Origin: Fodinibius salsisoli
GTDB taxonomy: Bacteria; Bacteroidota; Rhodothermia; Balneolales; Balneolaceae
Direction of reading: 5' to 3'
NCBI RefSeq assembly: GCF_026229185.1
Contig: NZ_JAGGJA010000022.1
Span: forward strand, 1 to 44,042
DNA: 44,042 bases
The notes below the pieces were generated by a model. The model searched no databases and was not told the DNA's origin. It saw only the letters and a list, made by a program, of their open reading frames with translations. Each line of letters opens with the position of its first letter. The first letter of the stretch is position 1. This document shows positions 1 to 7,706 of this stretch, piece after piece. The position numbers and the translations under genes were made by a program.

Positions 1-122
1 TTGCCTAAAACCACCTCTTTATCGGGATTTTTTTAAATGGAATCCCTCCATTTGTGGAAAAGGTGCATCTTAGTTACCCTTTTTAACACTTTTATTTGAC
101 TCTTAGCTAAGGGTATGCGCGG
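1..122. other. Gene-free left edge with small palindromes
   Basis: No coding region is supported here. It contains a 7-bp perfect hairpin (AAATGGA at 35-41 pairing with TCCATTT at 47-53) and the palindrome CTTAGCTAAG (102-111). It lies just downstream, in the sense of the minus-strand orphan gene, of the inverted repeat at 123-134. No T-run follows the hairpin on either strand, so it is not a convincing terminator. Confidence 0.4.
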
Positions 123-134
123 GTTAGCCGTACT
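123..134 (+). repeat. Left copy of 12-bp inverted repeat flanking orphan gene
   Basis: GTTAGCCGTACT here is the exact reverse complement of AGTACGGCTAAC at 1101-1112. Between the two lies only the 309-codon orphan gene. Read on the coding strand, the order is GTTAGCC..., gene, ...GGCTAAC. That resembles the core sites of integron cassettes (GTT...AAC) or the terminal repeats of a small mobile unit. No full attC fold or direct target duplication was found, so the mechanism is open. Confidence 0.6.
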
Positions 135-136
135 TC

Positions 137-1066
137 TTAGTTTGAGCCATTGGAGTTAGATCTATCACCACCTTTTTCATCTTCGTTTTCTTGCTCTTCC
201 TTTATACCTGAAAGTTTTGGAATATCCTTGATGTTACTTTGTTGGACTCGAGGAACTGTTATTGATTGCTGAGAAATATAGTTAAATGCTTTGACGGCAT
301 TTTCATATGCATCATCTAAGTTGGCAGCAATTGTAACTACGGCTGCCAAAACCAAAACTGTTTGAGAAACTTTTGAAACAATTTTATTCCAGGAAGGCTT
401 TCCTTTATCTAATTCTCTAGTTACATCGTCTAACTCACTGTGTAGTTTTTTAATGACTTTTTCAGGAATATTTGGATCTTCATGCAATGACTCTTTTATA
501 TCATCGATGAGTCTTTTTAAATACTTTTTTGAAACGTTTCGTGGATCATAGTAGTCTTCTACGACAAAAACGTCTTCATCTGAATACCACCACTCTTTAG
601 CTTCTCTTGATGCTGCAGCACATAACCCCCCAATTCTAGCTAAAGCTGTTTGAATTTCTAACAATAATTGTTTCGTGAGAGGAACTGTGCCTTTTTCAGG
701 AATTTCAATTTTATGAGAAGGGCTTAAAAGTAATTTTGAGAATGTTCCTCTTGGAGGTCTTCGCAATCTTCCATCAATCATTCCAAGTTTTACTACATTT
801 TGAGAAAGGTTAAGTTCCGATTCTATCTCAGCTATTTTTTCAAATAATTTTAGGCTAAAAACTTCAACTATATTTTGTATAGCATAAAATACTTCTTCAA
901 ATCTTATGAGAAGATTTTCTTCATCTTCTATAGAAAAGTTATTAGGATTAAAACAGTTTGAACAGTGAAGCATATATCTTTGTCCAATCTTCAATTTACC
1001 ATGAAGCTTTCGGTCAGAGCTGTTTGCTTCTAAAAGTTCCTCAAGTTCTCCCTTTTCAAATTCCAT
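137..1066 (-). CDS. Hypothetical orphan protein with one membrane segment
   Basis: I do not recognise this 309-residue protein. The N-terminal two thirds are charged and probably helical, with a Cys pair near residues 35-38 (HCSNC). A hydrophobic stretch at about residues 237-255 (VLVLAAVVTIAANL) could be one membrane helix. The C-terminal tail is acidic and rich in Asn, Ser and Gly. There is no signal peptide. The gene is clearly more AT-rich than the housekeeping genes to its right. It stands alone between 12-bp inverted repeats and beside a REP-like hairpin cluster, which fits acquired cargo. Nothing in the sequence justifies naming a function; a toxin or defence role would be speculation. 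Confidence 0.65.
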   Translation of the reverse strand: MEFEKGELEELLEANSSDRKLHGKLKIGQRYMLHCSNCFNPNNFSIEDEENLLIRFEEVFYAIQNIVEVFSLKLFEKIAEIESELNLSQNVVKLGMIDGRLRRPPRGTFSKLLLSPSHKIEIPEKGTVPLTKQLLLEIQTALARIGGLCAAASREAKEWWYSDEDVFVVEDYYDPRNVSKKYLKRLIDDIKESLHEDPNIPEKVIKKLHSELDDVTRELDKGKPSWNKIVSKVSQTVLVLAAVVTIAANLDDAYENAVKAFNYISQQSITVPRVQQSNIKDIPKLSGIKEEQENEDEKGGDRSNSNGSN

Positions 1067-1100
1067 CAGATAATATCAGTTTCATAATTTTGATTTGATG

Positions 1101-1112
1101 AGTACGGCTAAC
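1101..1112 (-). repeat. Right copy of 12-bp inverted repeat flanking orphan gene
   Basis: AGTACGGCTAAC, exact reverse complement of 123-134. It sits 34 bp upstream of the orphan gene's start codon at 1066, so the two copies bracket the whole gene with little spare DNA, as cassette ends would. Confidence 0.6.
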
Positions 1113-1202
1113 ATATAATTAAGCGGAATCCCGTTTCAGCACAACTTCCATATAATATCGGGGTTTGTCCAGTTATTTATTGTGAGGGCACATTGGGCGT
1201 AT

Positions 1203-1231
1203 ATTATCAGGAATGATGACTTCCTGATAAT
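1203..1231. repeat. Perfect 11-bp stem hairpin
   Basis: ATTATCAGGAA (1203-1213) pairs perfectly with TTCCTGATAAT (1221-1231) across a 7-nt loop. A second smaller hairpin, CAGATAA/TTATCTG (1237-1252), follows directly. Neither has a T-run suited to termination; they may be part of a structured RNA or recombination substrate. Confidence 0.5.
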
Positions 1232-1343
1232 GTATCCAGATAAGGTTATCTGAAAAAGAGATCTTTTTCTCTTGCAAGATCACAAGCAGCTCATTTAGGG
1301 CAGTTTTAGGCACAATCAACTCAAATCTTGTGACTGGGCTCAT

Positions 1344-1374
1344 TCATCGGATGACAACCCCAGTCATCCGATGA
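1344..1374 (+). repeat. REP-like palindromic element, copy 1
   Basis: An 11-bp perfect stem (TCATCGGATGA with TCATCCGATGA) encloses the 9-nt loop CAACCCCAG, 31 nt in all. Two more elements of exactly the same 11-9-11 design follow within 270 bp. The loop is conserved and the stems differ with mostly preserved pairing. Confidence 0.65.
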
Positions 1375-1397
1375 TAGTTTAGAACCTATCATTTTGA

Positions 1398-1420
1398 GGG
1401 AGCTCTGCTCCCGCTTTTTT
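1398..1420 (+). terminator. Orphan rho-independent terminator
   Basis: GGGAGC (1398-1403), loop TCT, GCTCCC (1407-1412), then GCTTTTTT. It is oriented for rightward transcription, yet both neighbouring genes are on the minus strand, so it has no obvious gene to terminate. It may end a small RNA or be a remnant. Confidence 0.6.
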
Positions 1421-1560
1421 ATTCAGGTGCAGAATTCATTCACAACGGTAAATTTCTTGGTCTCTACTTCAAACATCTAAACTGAAAAGAATTGGATTAA
1501 CGAATAACAAGTAAACGCGTTGTGCGGTTGAATAAACATATAAAACAAGGATATGATCTC

Positions 1561-1591
1561 TCATCGGGCGACTGGGTTTGTCGTCCGGTGA
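1561..1591 (-). repeat. REP-like palindromic element, copy 2 (inverted)
   Basis: TCATCGGGCGA, loop CTGGGTTTG, TCGTCCGGTGA. Read on the minus strand the loop is CAAACCCAG, one base from copies 1 and 3, so this copy is inverted. The stem includes G-T wobble positions. Confidence 0.6.
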
Positions 1592-1612
1592 ATAAATCAA
1601 GGGCCCCTTCAC

Positions 1613-1643
1613 TCATCCGACTTCAACCCCAGAATTCGGATGA
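1613..1643 (+). repeat. REP-like palindromic element, copy 3
   Basis: TCATCCGACTT, loop CAACCCCAG, AATTCGGATGA. One mismatch in the 11-bp stem; loop identical to copy 1. Confidence 0.6.
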
Positions 1644-1729
1644 GAAGGCCGCTTTTAGGATCATAATATGCCATAAACCTTGTTAAAAAAAACACATAAC
1701 GCGGGAACAGCTAACAAATAACCAAGAAG

Positions 1730-2497
1730 TCACATCTTATTTACGGTCTGTAGCCATGCCTCGGCCATCAGCTGCGATCCAGCCAGTGACGGGTGCACGC
1801 CGTCGCCCGTCCAATAGGTGGGTTCTACCTCTTTGGAAGCTTCATCAAAAATCGATTGATAAGGTATGAAGCCGGCTTCAAAATCCCGGGCAATCTCCTT
1901 CGCCACCTGTTGGTAATCTTTGAAATCAGGCATCCACTCCTCTTCACTAACGGCAGATCCTTCCAAAACCACGAAAGGTTCGCCGATCACCAGGGTGACA
2001 TCCGGCAGCTGCTCTTTAGTACGGGTAAGCAGCGCTCTGAGATCTTGTTCATAGACCTCAACTGTGCCGTCATAATCGTTAAGCGTATGCCAAAAGTCAT
2101 TAACGCCAATCAAAATACTTAACACATCCGGCTTAAGCGCTAAGGCCTCTTCCTGCCAGCGGTCGGCCAGCTGAAAAACTTTATTACCGCTGATTCCGCG
2201 ATTATAGCATGAAATGCTGCGGGCTGCCAGCGTATGACGAAGCTGGGCCGTAGCCAAAAAAGCGTATCCACCACCCAGCCCCTGGTTGGCTCCATGGTTT
2301 TCCTTATCCCGGCCGGCATCTGTAATTGAATCTCCTTGAAAAAGAATGGTGGCATTCTCTTCGATGATATCAAACTTTTGGGAACCTGCCGCATCATCTT
2401 TCCAAGATCCAGAAGGCCAAATTGTAGCCCCTGTAGCTCCAATCGTTGCGGTGGTAATGGCTTGCAAAAAATTCCGTCGGGTATAATCCATGGTCAT
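1730..2497 (-). CDS. Tat-exported SGNH/GDSL-family hydrolase
   Basis: A 255-residue exported esterase or deacetylase of the SGNH superfamily. The N-terminus carries a twin-arginine motif (TRRNFLQ, residues 5-11) and a hydrophobic stretch, so export by Tat is expected. Block I is seen as FQGDSITDAG with the nucleophilic Ser, block III as GVNDFW with the oxyanion Asn, and block V as DGVHPSLAG with the catalytic Asp and His near the C-terminus. It starts 9 bp after the fbp stop codon and is probably co-transcribed with it. An internal ATG two codons in (MDYTRR) is an equally good start. The substrate, perhaps an acetylated sugar or lipid, cannot be told from sequence. Confidence 0.88.
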   Translation of the reverse strand: MTMDYTRRNFLQAITTATIGATGATIWPSGSWKDDAAGSQKFDIIEENATILFQGDSITDAGRDKENHGANQGLGGGYAFLATAQLRHTLAARSISCYNRGISGNKVFQLADRWQEEALALKPDVLSILIGVNDFWHTLNDYDGTVEVYEQDLRALLTRTKEQLPDVTLVIGEPFVVLEGSAVSEEEWMPDFKDYQQVAKEIARDFEAGFIPYQSIFDEASKEVEPTYWTGDGVHPSLAGSQLMAEAWLQTVNKM

Positions 2498-2506
2498 TGC
2501 TTTATA

Positions 2507-3538
2507 TTAGGAGTTAATCGATTCGGGGGCATATTCATCCAGAAATTCCTTAACCTTCAATACGTTCTGTTTCGATCCGATAAAAATCGGGGTACGCTGG
2601 TGGATTGATTCCGGATTAATTTCCATAATTCTACCCTCACAATCAATGGCCATTCCGCCGGCCTGCTCAATCAGGAAACTCAGCGGGTTGCACTCATACA
2701 TCAGCCGTAATTTGCCATTCGGATATTGACTGCTATTGGGATAGATAAAAATGCCGCCGGTAATTAAGGTGCGGTGTACATCTGCCACCATCGAACCAAT
2801 ATAACGGGCCTTATACGGCCGCTTGGTGGCGGGATCTTCGACCTGGCAATATTTTACATATTGCTTTAATCCCTTATCCCAGGAATGGTAACTCCCTTCA
2901 TTGACGCTGTAAATGGTTCCGTGGTCGGGTATTTTTACATCCGTATCTGAAAGTATAAATTCCCCAATACTGGGATCAAGCGTAAATAAAGAAACACCAA
3001 GTCCGGTCGTGTAGGCCATGAGCGTACTGGATCCATACAAAACATAGCCGGCTGCCACTTGCTTAACGCCCGGCTGCAGGGCATCATCTTCGGAGAGCTC
3101 ATCAGAACCCGGCTTTTTACGCATGTAGATAGAAAAAATACTCCCAATGGATACATTGACATCAATGTTTGAGGACCCATCCAATGGATCGAGATAAACA
3201 ATATACTTTCCGCCATCATTGTCCAGCTCTACGATGCCATCATTCTCTTCGGAAATAACCATACACGTTATTTCGGATCGATTGAGAGCAGAAATCAACT
3301 GCCGGTCGGCAAAGAGGTCGAGCTTTTTGACGGATTCGCCGTGCACATTGGTACTTCCATCCTCACCTAAAATATTGGTAATACCCGCTTTGTTGACCTC
3401 TCTTGATATAATTTTCGCCGCTAATCCGATGTCTCGCAATAACTGTGACAGCTCTCCGGTAGCCCCGGGAAATTTATTTTGAGCCTGGATTATGTATTCC
3501 TCCAGGGTAATAACGCGATTAGTTTTACGATCTACCAT
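2507..3538 (-). CDS. fbp: Fructose-1,6-bisphosphatase class I
   Basis: Hydrolyses fructose 1,6-bisphosphate to fructose 6-phosphate, the committed step of gluconeogenesis, in the cytoplasm. The 343-residue length is normal for class I. The metal-binding signature DPLDGSSNID is present, as are the substrate-binding stretch LRLMYECNPLSFLIEQAGG and the following GRIMEI region. A Shine-Dalgarno-like AAAGGGA precedes the ATG. It lies 75 bp downstream of coaE on the same strand and 9 bp upstream of the SGNH hydrolase gene. Nothing unusual in the sequence. Confidence 0.97.
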   Translation of the reverse strand: MVDRKTNRVITLEEYIIQAQNKFPGATGELSQLLRDIGLAAKIISREVNKAGITNILGEDGSTNVHGESVKKLDLFADRQLISALNRSEITCMVISEENDGIVELDNDGGKYIVYLDPLDGSSNIDVNVSIGSIFSIYMRKKPGSDELSEDDALQPGVKQVAAGYVLYGSSTLMAYTTGLGVSLFTLDPSIGEFILSDTDVKIPDHGTIYSVNEGSYHSWDKGLKQYVKYCQVEDPATKRPYKARYIGSMVADVHRTLITGGIFIYPNSSQYPNGKLRLMYECNPLSFLIEQAGGMAIDCEGRIMEINPESIHQRTPIFIGSKQNVLKVKEFLDEYAPESINS

Positions 3539-3613
3539 AGATAATCCCTTTCATTATGTGTGTTTTAAAAATTTATCTTTTCGTGGATCTTTTTTCCAAT
3601 CGATTAGTGTATT

Positions 3614-4213
3614 CTAATCGCCGGACTGAAAATGTTTTAAAAAAACGTTCCTTGCTTTTTCCCTGAGCTCTTCGAGGCTGCCGTCATTGTATATTACGAT
3701 ATCCACGTTATCCGTAGCCTCAGAAAAATTCCGTTGGGCCTCTATACGGTCCAACACTTTTTGTGGACTGGTTTCATCACGCTCACTCACCCATTGCAGG
3801 CGCCTTTCCTGATCGGCTAAGACCAAAACCAAGAGATCCAGTTCATCCAGATGGTTACTTTCGAGCAGCAATGCCGCCTCATAAACACCAATGTTATATC
3901 CATTCCGGGCGGCCTGCTCCATTTTAGCTTTCATGGCTTCCGGCATGCGGGGGTGGACAATAGCATTAAGCTCATCCACTCGTCCCTTTTGGAAAGCCTC
4001 CCGGGCCAGATAGTCTCGATTCAACTGGCCATCTTTTGTATAAGATAGCTTCCCAAAAGTTTCAATGAGCTCTGCTTTTATCTCTTCATTAGAGATCATA
4101 AGCTCTTTGGCCAGCTTATCTGCGTTGAGCACATAGGCCCCCAGATCTCTCCAGACTTCGCAGACGGTACTTTTACCGCTGCCTATTCCCCCGGTAATTC
4201 CAACAATGATCAT
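3614..4213 (-). CDS. coaE: Dephospho-CoA kinase
   Basis: Catalyses the last step of coenzyme A synthesis, phosphorylating the 3'-hydroxyl of dephospho-CoA with ATP. The P-loop GGIGSGKST is at residues 8-16, followed by the LNADKLAKELM region and the VHPRM lid-side motif typical of CoaE. Length 199 residues is normal. Its ATG overlaps the prfB stop by one base (TAATG), which suggests translational coupling with prfB. Confidence 0.96.
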   Translation of the reverse strand: MIIVGITGGIGSGKSTVCEVWRDLGAYVLNADKLAKELMISNEEIKAELIETFGKLSYTKDGQLNRDYLAREAFQKGRVDELNAIVHPRMPEAMKAKMEQAARNGYNIGVYEAALLLESNHLDELDLLVLVLADQERRLQWVSERDETSPQKVLDRIEAQRNFSEATDNVDIVIYNDGSLEELREKARNVFLKHFQSGD

Positions 4214-5347
4214 TATTCCGTTTTATCTGTAGCTGAAATGGAAAGTAAATACTGGTTGATAAACTCCTCTATTTCACCATCCATTACGCCATCAACATCC
4301 GAGGTCTCATAATCCGTGCGGTGGTCTTTGACCATATTATAGGGATGAAAAACATAAGACCGGATCTGTGATCCCCACTCAATTTTACTTTTGGAATCCT
4401 CCAGCTTCTGCTTTTCACGTTCCTTGATCTGCTTTTCGAGCTCATAGACTTTAGATTTCAATAGCACCATCGCTTTTTCACGATTTTGCAGCTGAGAACG
4501 CTCCTGTTGACATTCTGCAACAACCCGCTCGGTAGAACCGTCGGAAAGCTCGCCTTCCCAAATCAGGCGAACCCCCGTCTCAACATTATTCACGTTCTGC
4601 CCGCCGGCCCCACTGGAGTGAAACCGCTGCAGCTCAACATCGCTTTCATTTACAGCAATTTCGATACTATCGTCGATGACGGGCGATACAAAAACCGAAC
4701 AAAAAGAAGTATGCCGGCGTGAGTTGCTGTCGAAAGGCGAAATGCGCACCAGTCGGTGTACACCACTTTCCGCCTTTAAAAAGCCATACGCAAACTCACC
4801 ACTAACTTCCACCGTGGCACTTTTGAGCCCAGCAACATCACCTTGCTGATATTCAATGTTAGACAGCTCAAAATTATTTTTCTTTGCCCATTGGGTATAC
4901 ATCCGGTACAGCATTTCTGCCCAATCCTGGCTTTCCGTTCCACCGGCCCCGGGATTGAAGGTCATAATAGCGTCCCGGTGATCATCTTCACCACGGAGCA
5001 TATTTTTGAGTTCAAGGGCTTCCAGCTTAGCCTCAAGCTGCCGTATTTCGCCCCTTAGTTCGGCTTCAACGTCTTCCCCTTCCTCCATAAATTCCTGGTA
5101 CACCTGAATACTGTCCCGAAGGTCGTTGAGCTTATCCCATTCGGCAACCATGTTCTTTTCATGGTCGAGTTTTTTCATTATCCGGCGAGCCTCATCGGGA
5201 TCATCCCAAAAATTAGGATCTTGCGTCTGTTCTTGTAGCTCTATAATTCGAACTTTTCGCTGTTCATAGTCAAAGATACCCCCTGAGCGCATCTACACGC
5301 TCAAATAATTCATTCAAATGGTCGCTGTTAATAGCTGTAATACTCAC
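4213..5347 (-). CDS. prfB: Peptide chain release factor 2, with programmed +1 frameshift
   Basis: RF2 recognises UGA and UAA stops and triggers peptide release; the catalytic GGQ motif is seen in SSGAGGQNVNNV. A continuous frame covers only codons from 5292, but the true start is a GTG at 5345-5347 behind AGAGGAAG. From there 25 codons are read (VSITAINSDH...LRGYL) up to an in-frame TGA at 5270-5272. The local sequence AGGGGG TAT CTT TGA C (5269-5284) is the classical autoregulatory site: an internal SD-like element, slippery CTT, then UGA followed by C. A +1 slip continues as DYEQRKV, giving a product of 377 residues. Low RF2 favours the slip, so the gene regulates itself. A gene caller using only the downstream frame would place a false start at MRSGGIF. 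Confidence 0.96.
5269..5284 (-). promoter_or_regulatory. prfB programmed +1 frameshift site
   Basis: On the minus strand: AGGGGGTATCTTTGAC. The SD-like AGGGGG lies 3 bases before the CTT slippery codon, followed by UGA C. This matches the conserved bacterial RF2 recoding signal. Confidence 0.95.
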
Positions 5348-5415
5348 GGTGCTTCCTCTTTAATTTCGTTTTAATTATATGGATGGAACCTGACAAAGTT
5401 AGGATTCTGAATAAT

Positions 5416-5643
5416 TTACCGACCTAACTTACCCAAAACATATCCAACTGCAATACCACTGATAAAAGCTATGGATACTCCCTGTTCTGGATGGGACCGC
5501 ACATAACGACGGGCTTCTCGATAGTCTCGATCTATAATCTCTTGCAACGCTTTACGTTCTTGCTGCAAACGCTTGATTAAATGTTCGTACTTTTCAACCT
5601 GATTCCCGGGGATTCCCGCGCGGTTCTTGCTATCAGATGCCAT
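5416..5643 (-). CDS. Small YqjD/ElaB (DUF883)-like membrane-anchored protein
   Basis: A 75-residue protein with a charged coiled-coil-like helix (about residues 15-50, rich in Glu, Lys, Arg and Gln) and a C-terminal hydrophobic Gly-containing segment (VSIAFISGIAVGYVLGKLGR). The phrase YVRSHPEQGVSIAF matches the YVREHPWQAVGIGA pattern of YqjD/ElaB proteins, which tether to the inner membrane by the C-terminal helix and in E. coli associate with ribosomes in stationary phase. Family assignment is by pattern only. It lies 68 bp upstream of the prfB GTG start on the same strand. Confidence 0.7.
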   Translation of the reverse strand: MASDSKNRAGIPGNQVEKYEHLIKRLQQERKALQEIIDRDYREARRYVRSHPEQGVSIAFISGIAVGYVLGKLGR

Positions 5644-5853
5644 AAGGAAATTTCTTTAGTTTCATTGAATATGTTCAAAGATACAAATTTCATTGGGGAT
5701 TACACGACCAAATTTATCGCATTAATTTATATTGCCAAGCGGGCGTCTAAGTTGAAAGCATAAGATGAATCCAATCAGATGAGCTCCTTCTTTACAGAAA
5801 GTTTACAATTCATTCATATAGAATACACATCTGTTTTATAGATTTTCGATTCT

Positions 5854-7017
5854 ATGATTACGCTCTCAAAGATAGTAGAAAATTTACAGGATCGGCTGTT
5901 TAACTCAGTCGTATCCAATAACTTAGTCTATAACACCTGCTGGGAAGATCCGCGACTGGATCGTAAGATGTTGCAACTTAATAAAGAAAGCAATGTAGTT
6001 ATGCTAACCAGTGCAGGGTGCAATGCGCTGGATTACCTGCTGGATTCCCCGCGCCACATTCACTGTGTGGATGTCAATCCTGCTCAAAACTATCTGCTTG
6101 AGCTTAAAAAAGCACTGTTTACAAATGGCAACTACTCTTTGCTATGGGATTTCTTCGGCGAAGGACAAAAAACGGGTGCTGAAGTCGTTTATCAGCGGAA
6201 CATACGACCACTTTTACCTACAGCCGCTCAAGAGTATTGGGATAGCCACATAAGCTATTTTACGCCCTCTCCTACCGAGCCCAGCTTCTATTACAAGGGG
6301 ACCTCTGGCAAAATTGCCCTTATGGTTCGCAATAGAATACAACGAAAAGGACTATATAACAATGTATTGCAACTCCTTAACGCTCAGTCAACTAAAGAGC
6401 AGGCTTATTACTTTTTCGAGATAGAGCCGCTTCTGTGGAATGGCTTTCATAAATGGCTTATAAGTCGAAATGCTACGATGAGCATGCTGGGAGTGCCGGC
6501 CGTACAGCGTAAAATGATTGAGCAAGAATATGATGGCATTTTCAATTTCATTCGCCAATCCATTCAGCGGGTCTTTACACAACTACCCATCCACGACAAC
6601 TATTTTTGGAGGGTTTATCTGACAGGCTCCTATGCCCCTGATTGTTGTCCCAATTATTTAAGCAGCCAGAACTTTAAATATTTGCAGCCAAGAGTCGATC
6701 GTATCCATACCCACACCTCTTCCCTAATTCAATTCTTAAAGCATCATCCGGATACGTATTCCCATTTTATATTGCTTGACCACCAAGACTGGATGGCCGA
6801 TGCTAAACCAGATCTGCTTGCAGAAGGCTGGCACCATATATTGAACAATTCATCCCCTGGTACTCGTATTTTATTCCGTTCTGCGAGCCCCTCTGCCGAC
6901 TTTTTACCTCCCTTTGTTAAAAAACATATATCCTTCAAAGAAGAACTATCTTCTAAACTGCATCCTCAAGATCGAGTAGGCACCTACGAAAGTACGCACT
7001 TAGGTATTGTCCAATGA
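5854..7017 (+). CDS. btaA: BtaA: AdoMet:diacylglycerol 3-amino-3-carboxypropyltransferase (DUF3419)
   Basis: First enzyme of the betaine lipid DGTS pathway: it transfers the 3-amino-3-carboxypropyl group of S-adenosylmethionine to diacylglycerol, giving diacylglyceryl-homoserine. The 387-residue protein shows the DUF3419 hallmarks NLVYNTCWEDPRLD (residues 23-36), an AdoMet-site loop LTSAGCNALDYLL (51-63) and VDVNPAQNYLLELK (72-85), plus a late ILLDHQDWM stretch. Its stop overlaps the ATG of the next gene by 4 bp (ATGA), and the next gene encodes a small methyltransferase, exactly the partner expected for BtaB. Family identity is strong; the lipid product is inferred from the pair. Confidence 0.88.
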   Translation: MITLSKIVENLQDRLFNSVVSNNLVYNTCWEDPRLDRKMLQLNKESNVVMLTSAGCNALDYLLDSPRHIHCVDVNPAQNYLLELKKALFTNGNYSLLWDFFGEGQKTGAEVVYQRNIRPLLPTAAQEYWDSHISYFTPSPTEPSFYYKGTSGKIALMVRNRIQRKGLYNNVLQLLNAQSTKEQAYYFFEIEPLLWNGFHKWLISRNATMSMLGVPAVQRKMIEQEYDGIFNFIRQSIQRVFTQLPIHDNYFWRVYLTGSYAPDCCPNYLSSQNFKYLQPRVDRIHTHTSSLIQFLKHHPDTYSHFILLDHQDWMADAKPDLLAEGWHHILNNSSPGTRILFRSASPSADFLPPFVKKHISFKEELSSKLHPQDRVGTYESTHLGIVQ

Positions 7018-7661
7018 CAAAATCTTCATCCTCTCATACCACCTCTACTTCTTCTCAGCAAAGCCAGAAGGTTGAAGCATATTATCAGCTTCATGCTCAG
7101 ATTTATGATGCCACACGCTGGAGTTTTCTTTTTGGCCGGGAAAACCTGCTCGACAAAATTCCCGACCTGCCCTCCCAACCGCATATCCTTGAAATTGGAT
7201 GCGGCACAGGCAAAAATATGGAACGCCTCAGCTACCATTTTCCTGATGCCAGTATCGTGGGCATTGACCTGTCGCCGGATATGCTGCAAAAAGCTAAAAA
7301 GCGATTAGGATCTACAAAAGATATAGAATTAAAACTTGGTCAATATGGCAAACAAAGCTTCAATTACGATTCATTTGACTTAATCCTCGTATCCTATTCA
7401 CTGACCATGTTTGACGACAACATTGAAGACGTTTTCGAACAAATTTGTAAGGATCTAAAGCCCCAGGGATACATCGCAGCCGTTGACTTCCACACCAGTC
7501 CCTTTAACTGGTTTTGCAAATGGATGGAAATGAACCATGTTGATTTTAGCGAGCAACTGTTTTCGCTCTTTAAGAAATATTTTTCGCCTTCCGATATTGA
7601 ACTAAAAAAAGCCTATGGCGGACTGTGGACCTATTTTCAGTTTGTCGGCCGGCAATCTTAG
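7014..7661 (+). CDS. btaB: BtaB-like AdoMet-dependent N-methyltransferase
   Basis: A 215-residue class I methyltransferase with motif I ILEIGCGTGKN (58-68), an acidic residue ending strand 2 (VGIDLSPDM, 82-90) and a motif IV-like DLILVSYSLTMFD. The first 20 residues are a low-complexity Ser/Thr stretch. Translationally coupled to btaA by an ATGA overlap. In the DGTS pathway BtaB adds three methyl groups to the homoserine nitrogen, so the neighbour makes this the likely role. The fold alone would not distinguish it from other small-molecule methyltransferases. Confidence 0.8.
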   Translation: MTKSSSSHTTSTSSQQSQKVEAYYQLHAQIYDATRWSFLFGRENLLDKIPDLPSQPHILEIGCGTGKNMERLSYHFPDASIVGIDLSPDMLQKAKKRLGSTKDIELKLGQYGKQSFNYDSFDLILVSYSLTMFDDNIEDVFEQICKDLKPQGYIAAVDFHTSPFNWFCKWMEMNHVDFSEQLFSLFKKYFSPSDIELKKAYGGLWTYFQFVGRQS

Positions 7662-7706
7662 TTTATGCTATGAGAAAGAAGAGATCTTTTCATATTTTCC
7701 CTCCCT

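Larger units (their letters stand above)
1067..1729. other. 663-bp non-coding region rich in hairpins
   Basis: No credible gene lies here. It holds, left to right: the right inverted repeat (1101-1112); a perfect 11-bp hairpin (1203-1213 with 1221-1231); a 7-bp hairpin (1237-1243 with 1246-1252); a REP-like element (1344-1374); a 6-bp hairpin (1372-1377 with 1386-1391); a plus-strand terminator (1398-1420); and two more REP-like elements (1561-1591, 1613-1643). A structured transcript running rightward and ending at 1420 is possible but no promoter was identified. Confidence 0.6.

Noticed and set aside
123-1200. Definite integron attC sites
   Set aside because: The GTTAGCC/GGCTAAC ends are right in orientation, but no paired second core or bulged hairpin could be traced on either side, and no integrase is in the window.
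1344-1643. CRISPR array from the three repeated palindromes
   Set aside because: Only three copies, unequal spacing (about 190 and 20 bp), one inverted, and no cas gene; REP-like elements explain it better.
1067-1729. Retron non-coding RNA beside the orphan gene
   Set aside because: Hairpins are present but no reverse transcriptase gene lies nearby and no a1/a2 long pairing was found.
1793-2122. 109-codon plus-strand frame
   Set aside because: It lies wholly antisense to the SGNH hydrolase and has no family motif or ribosome site.
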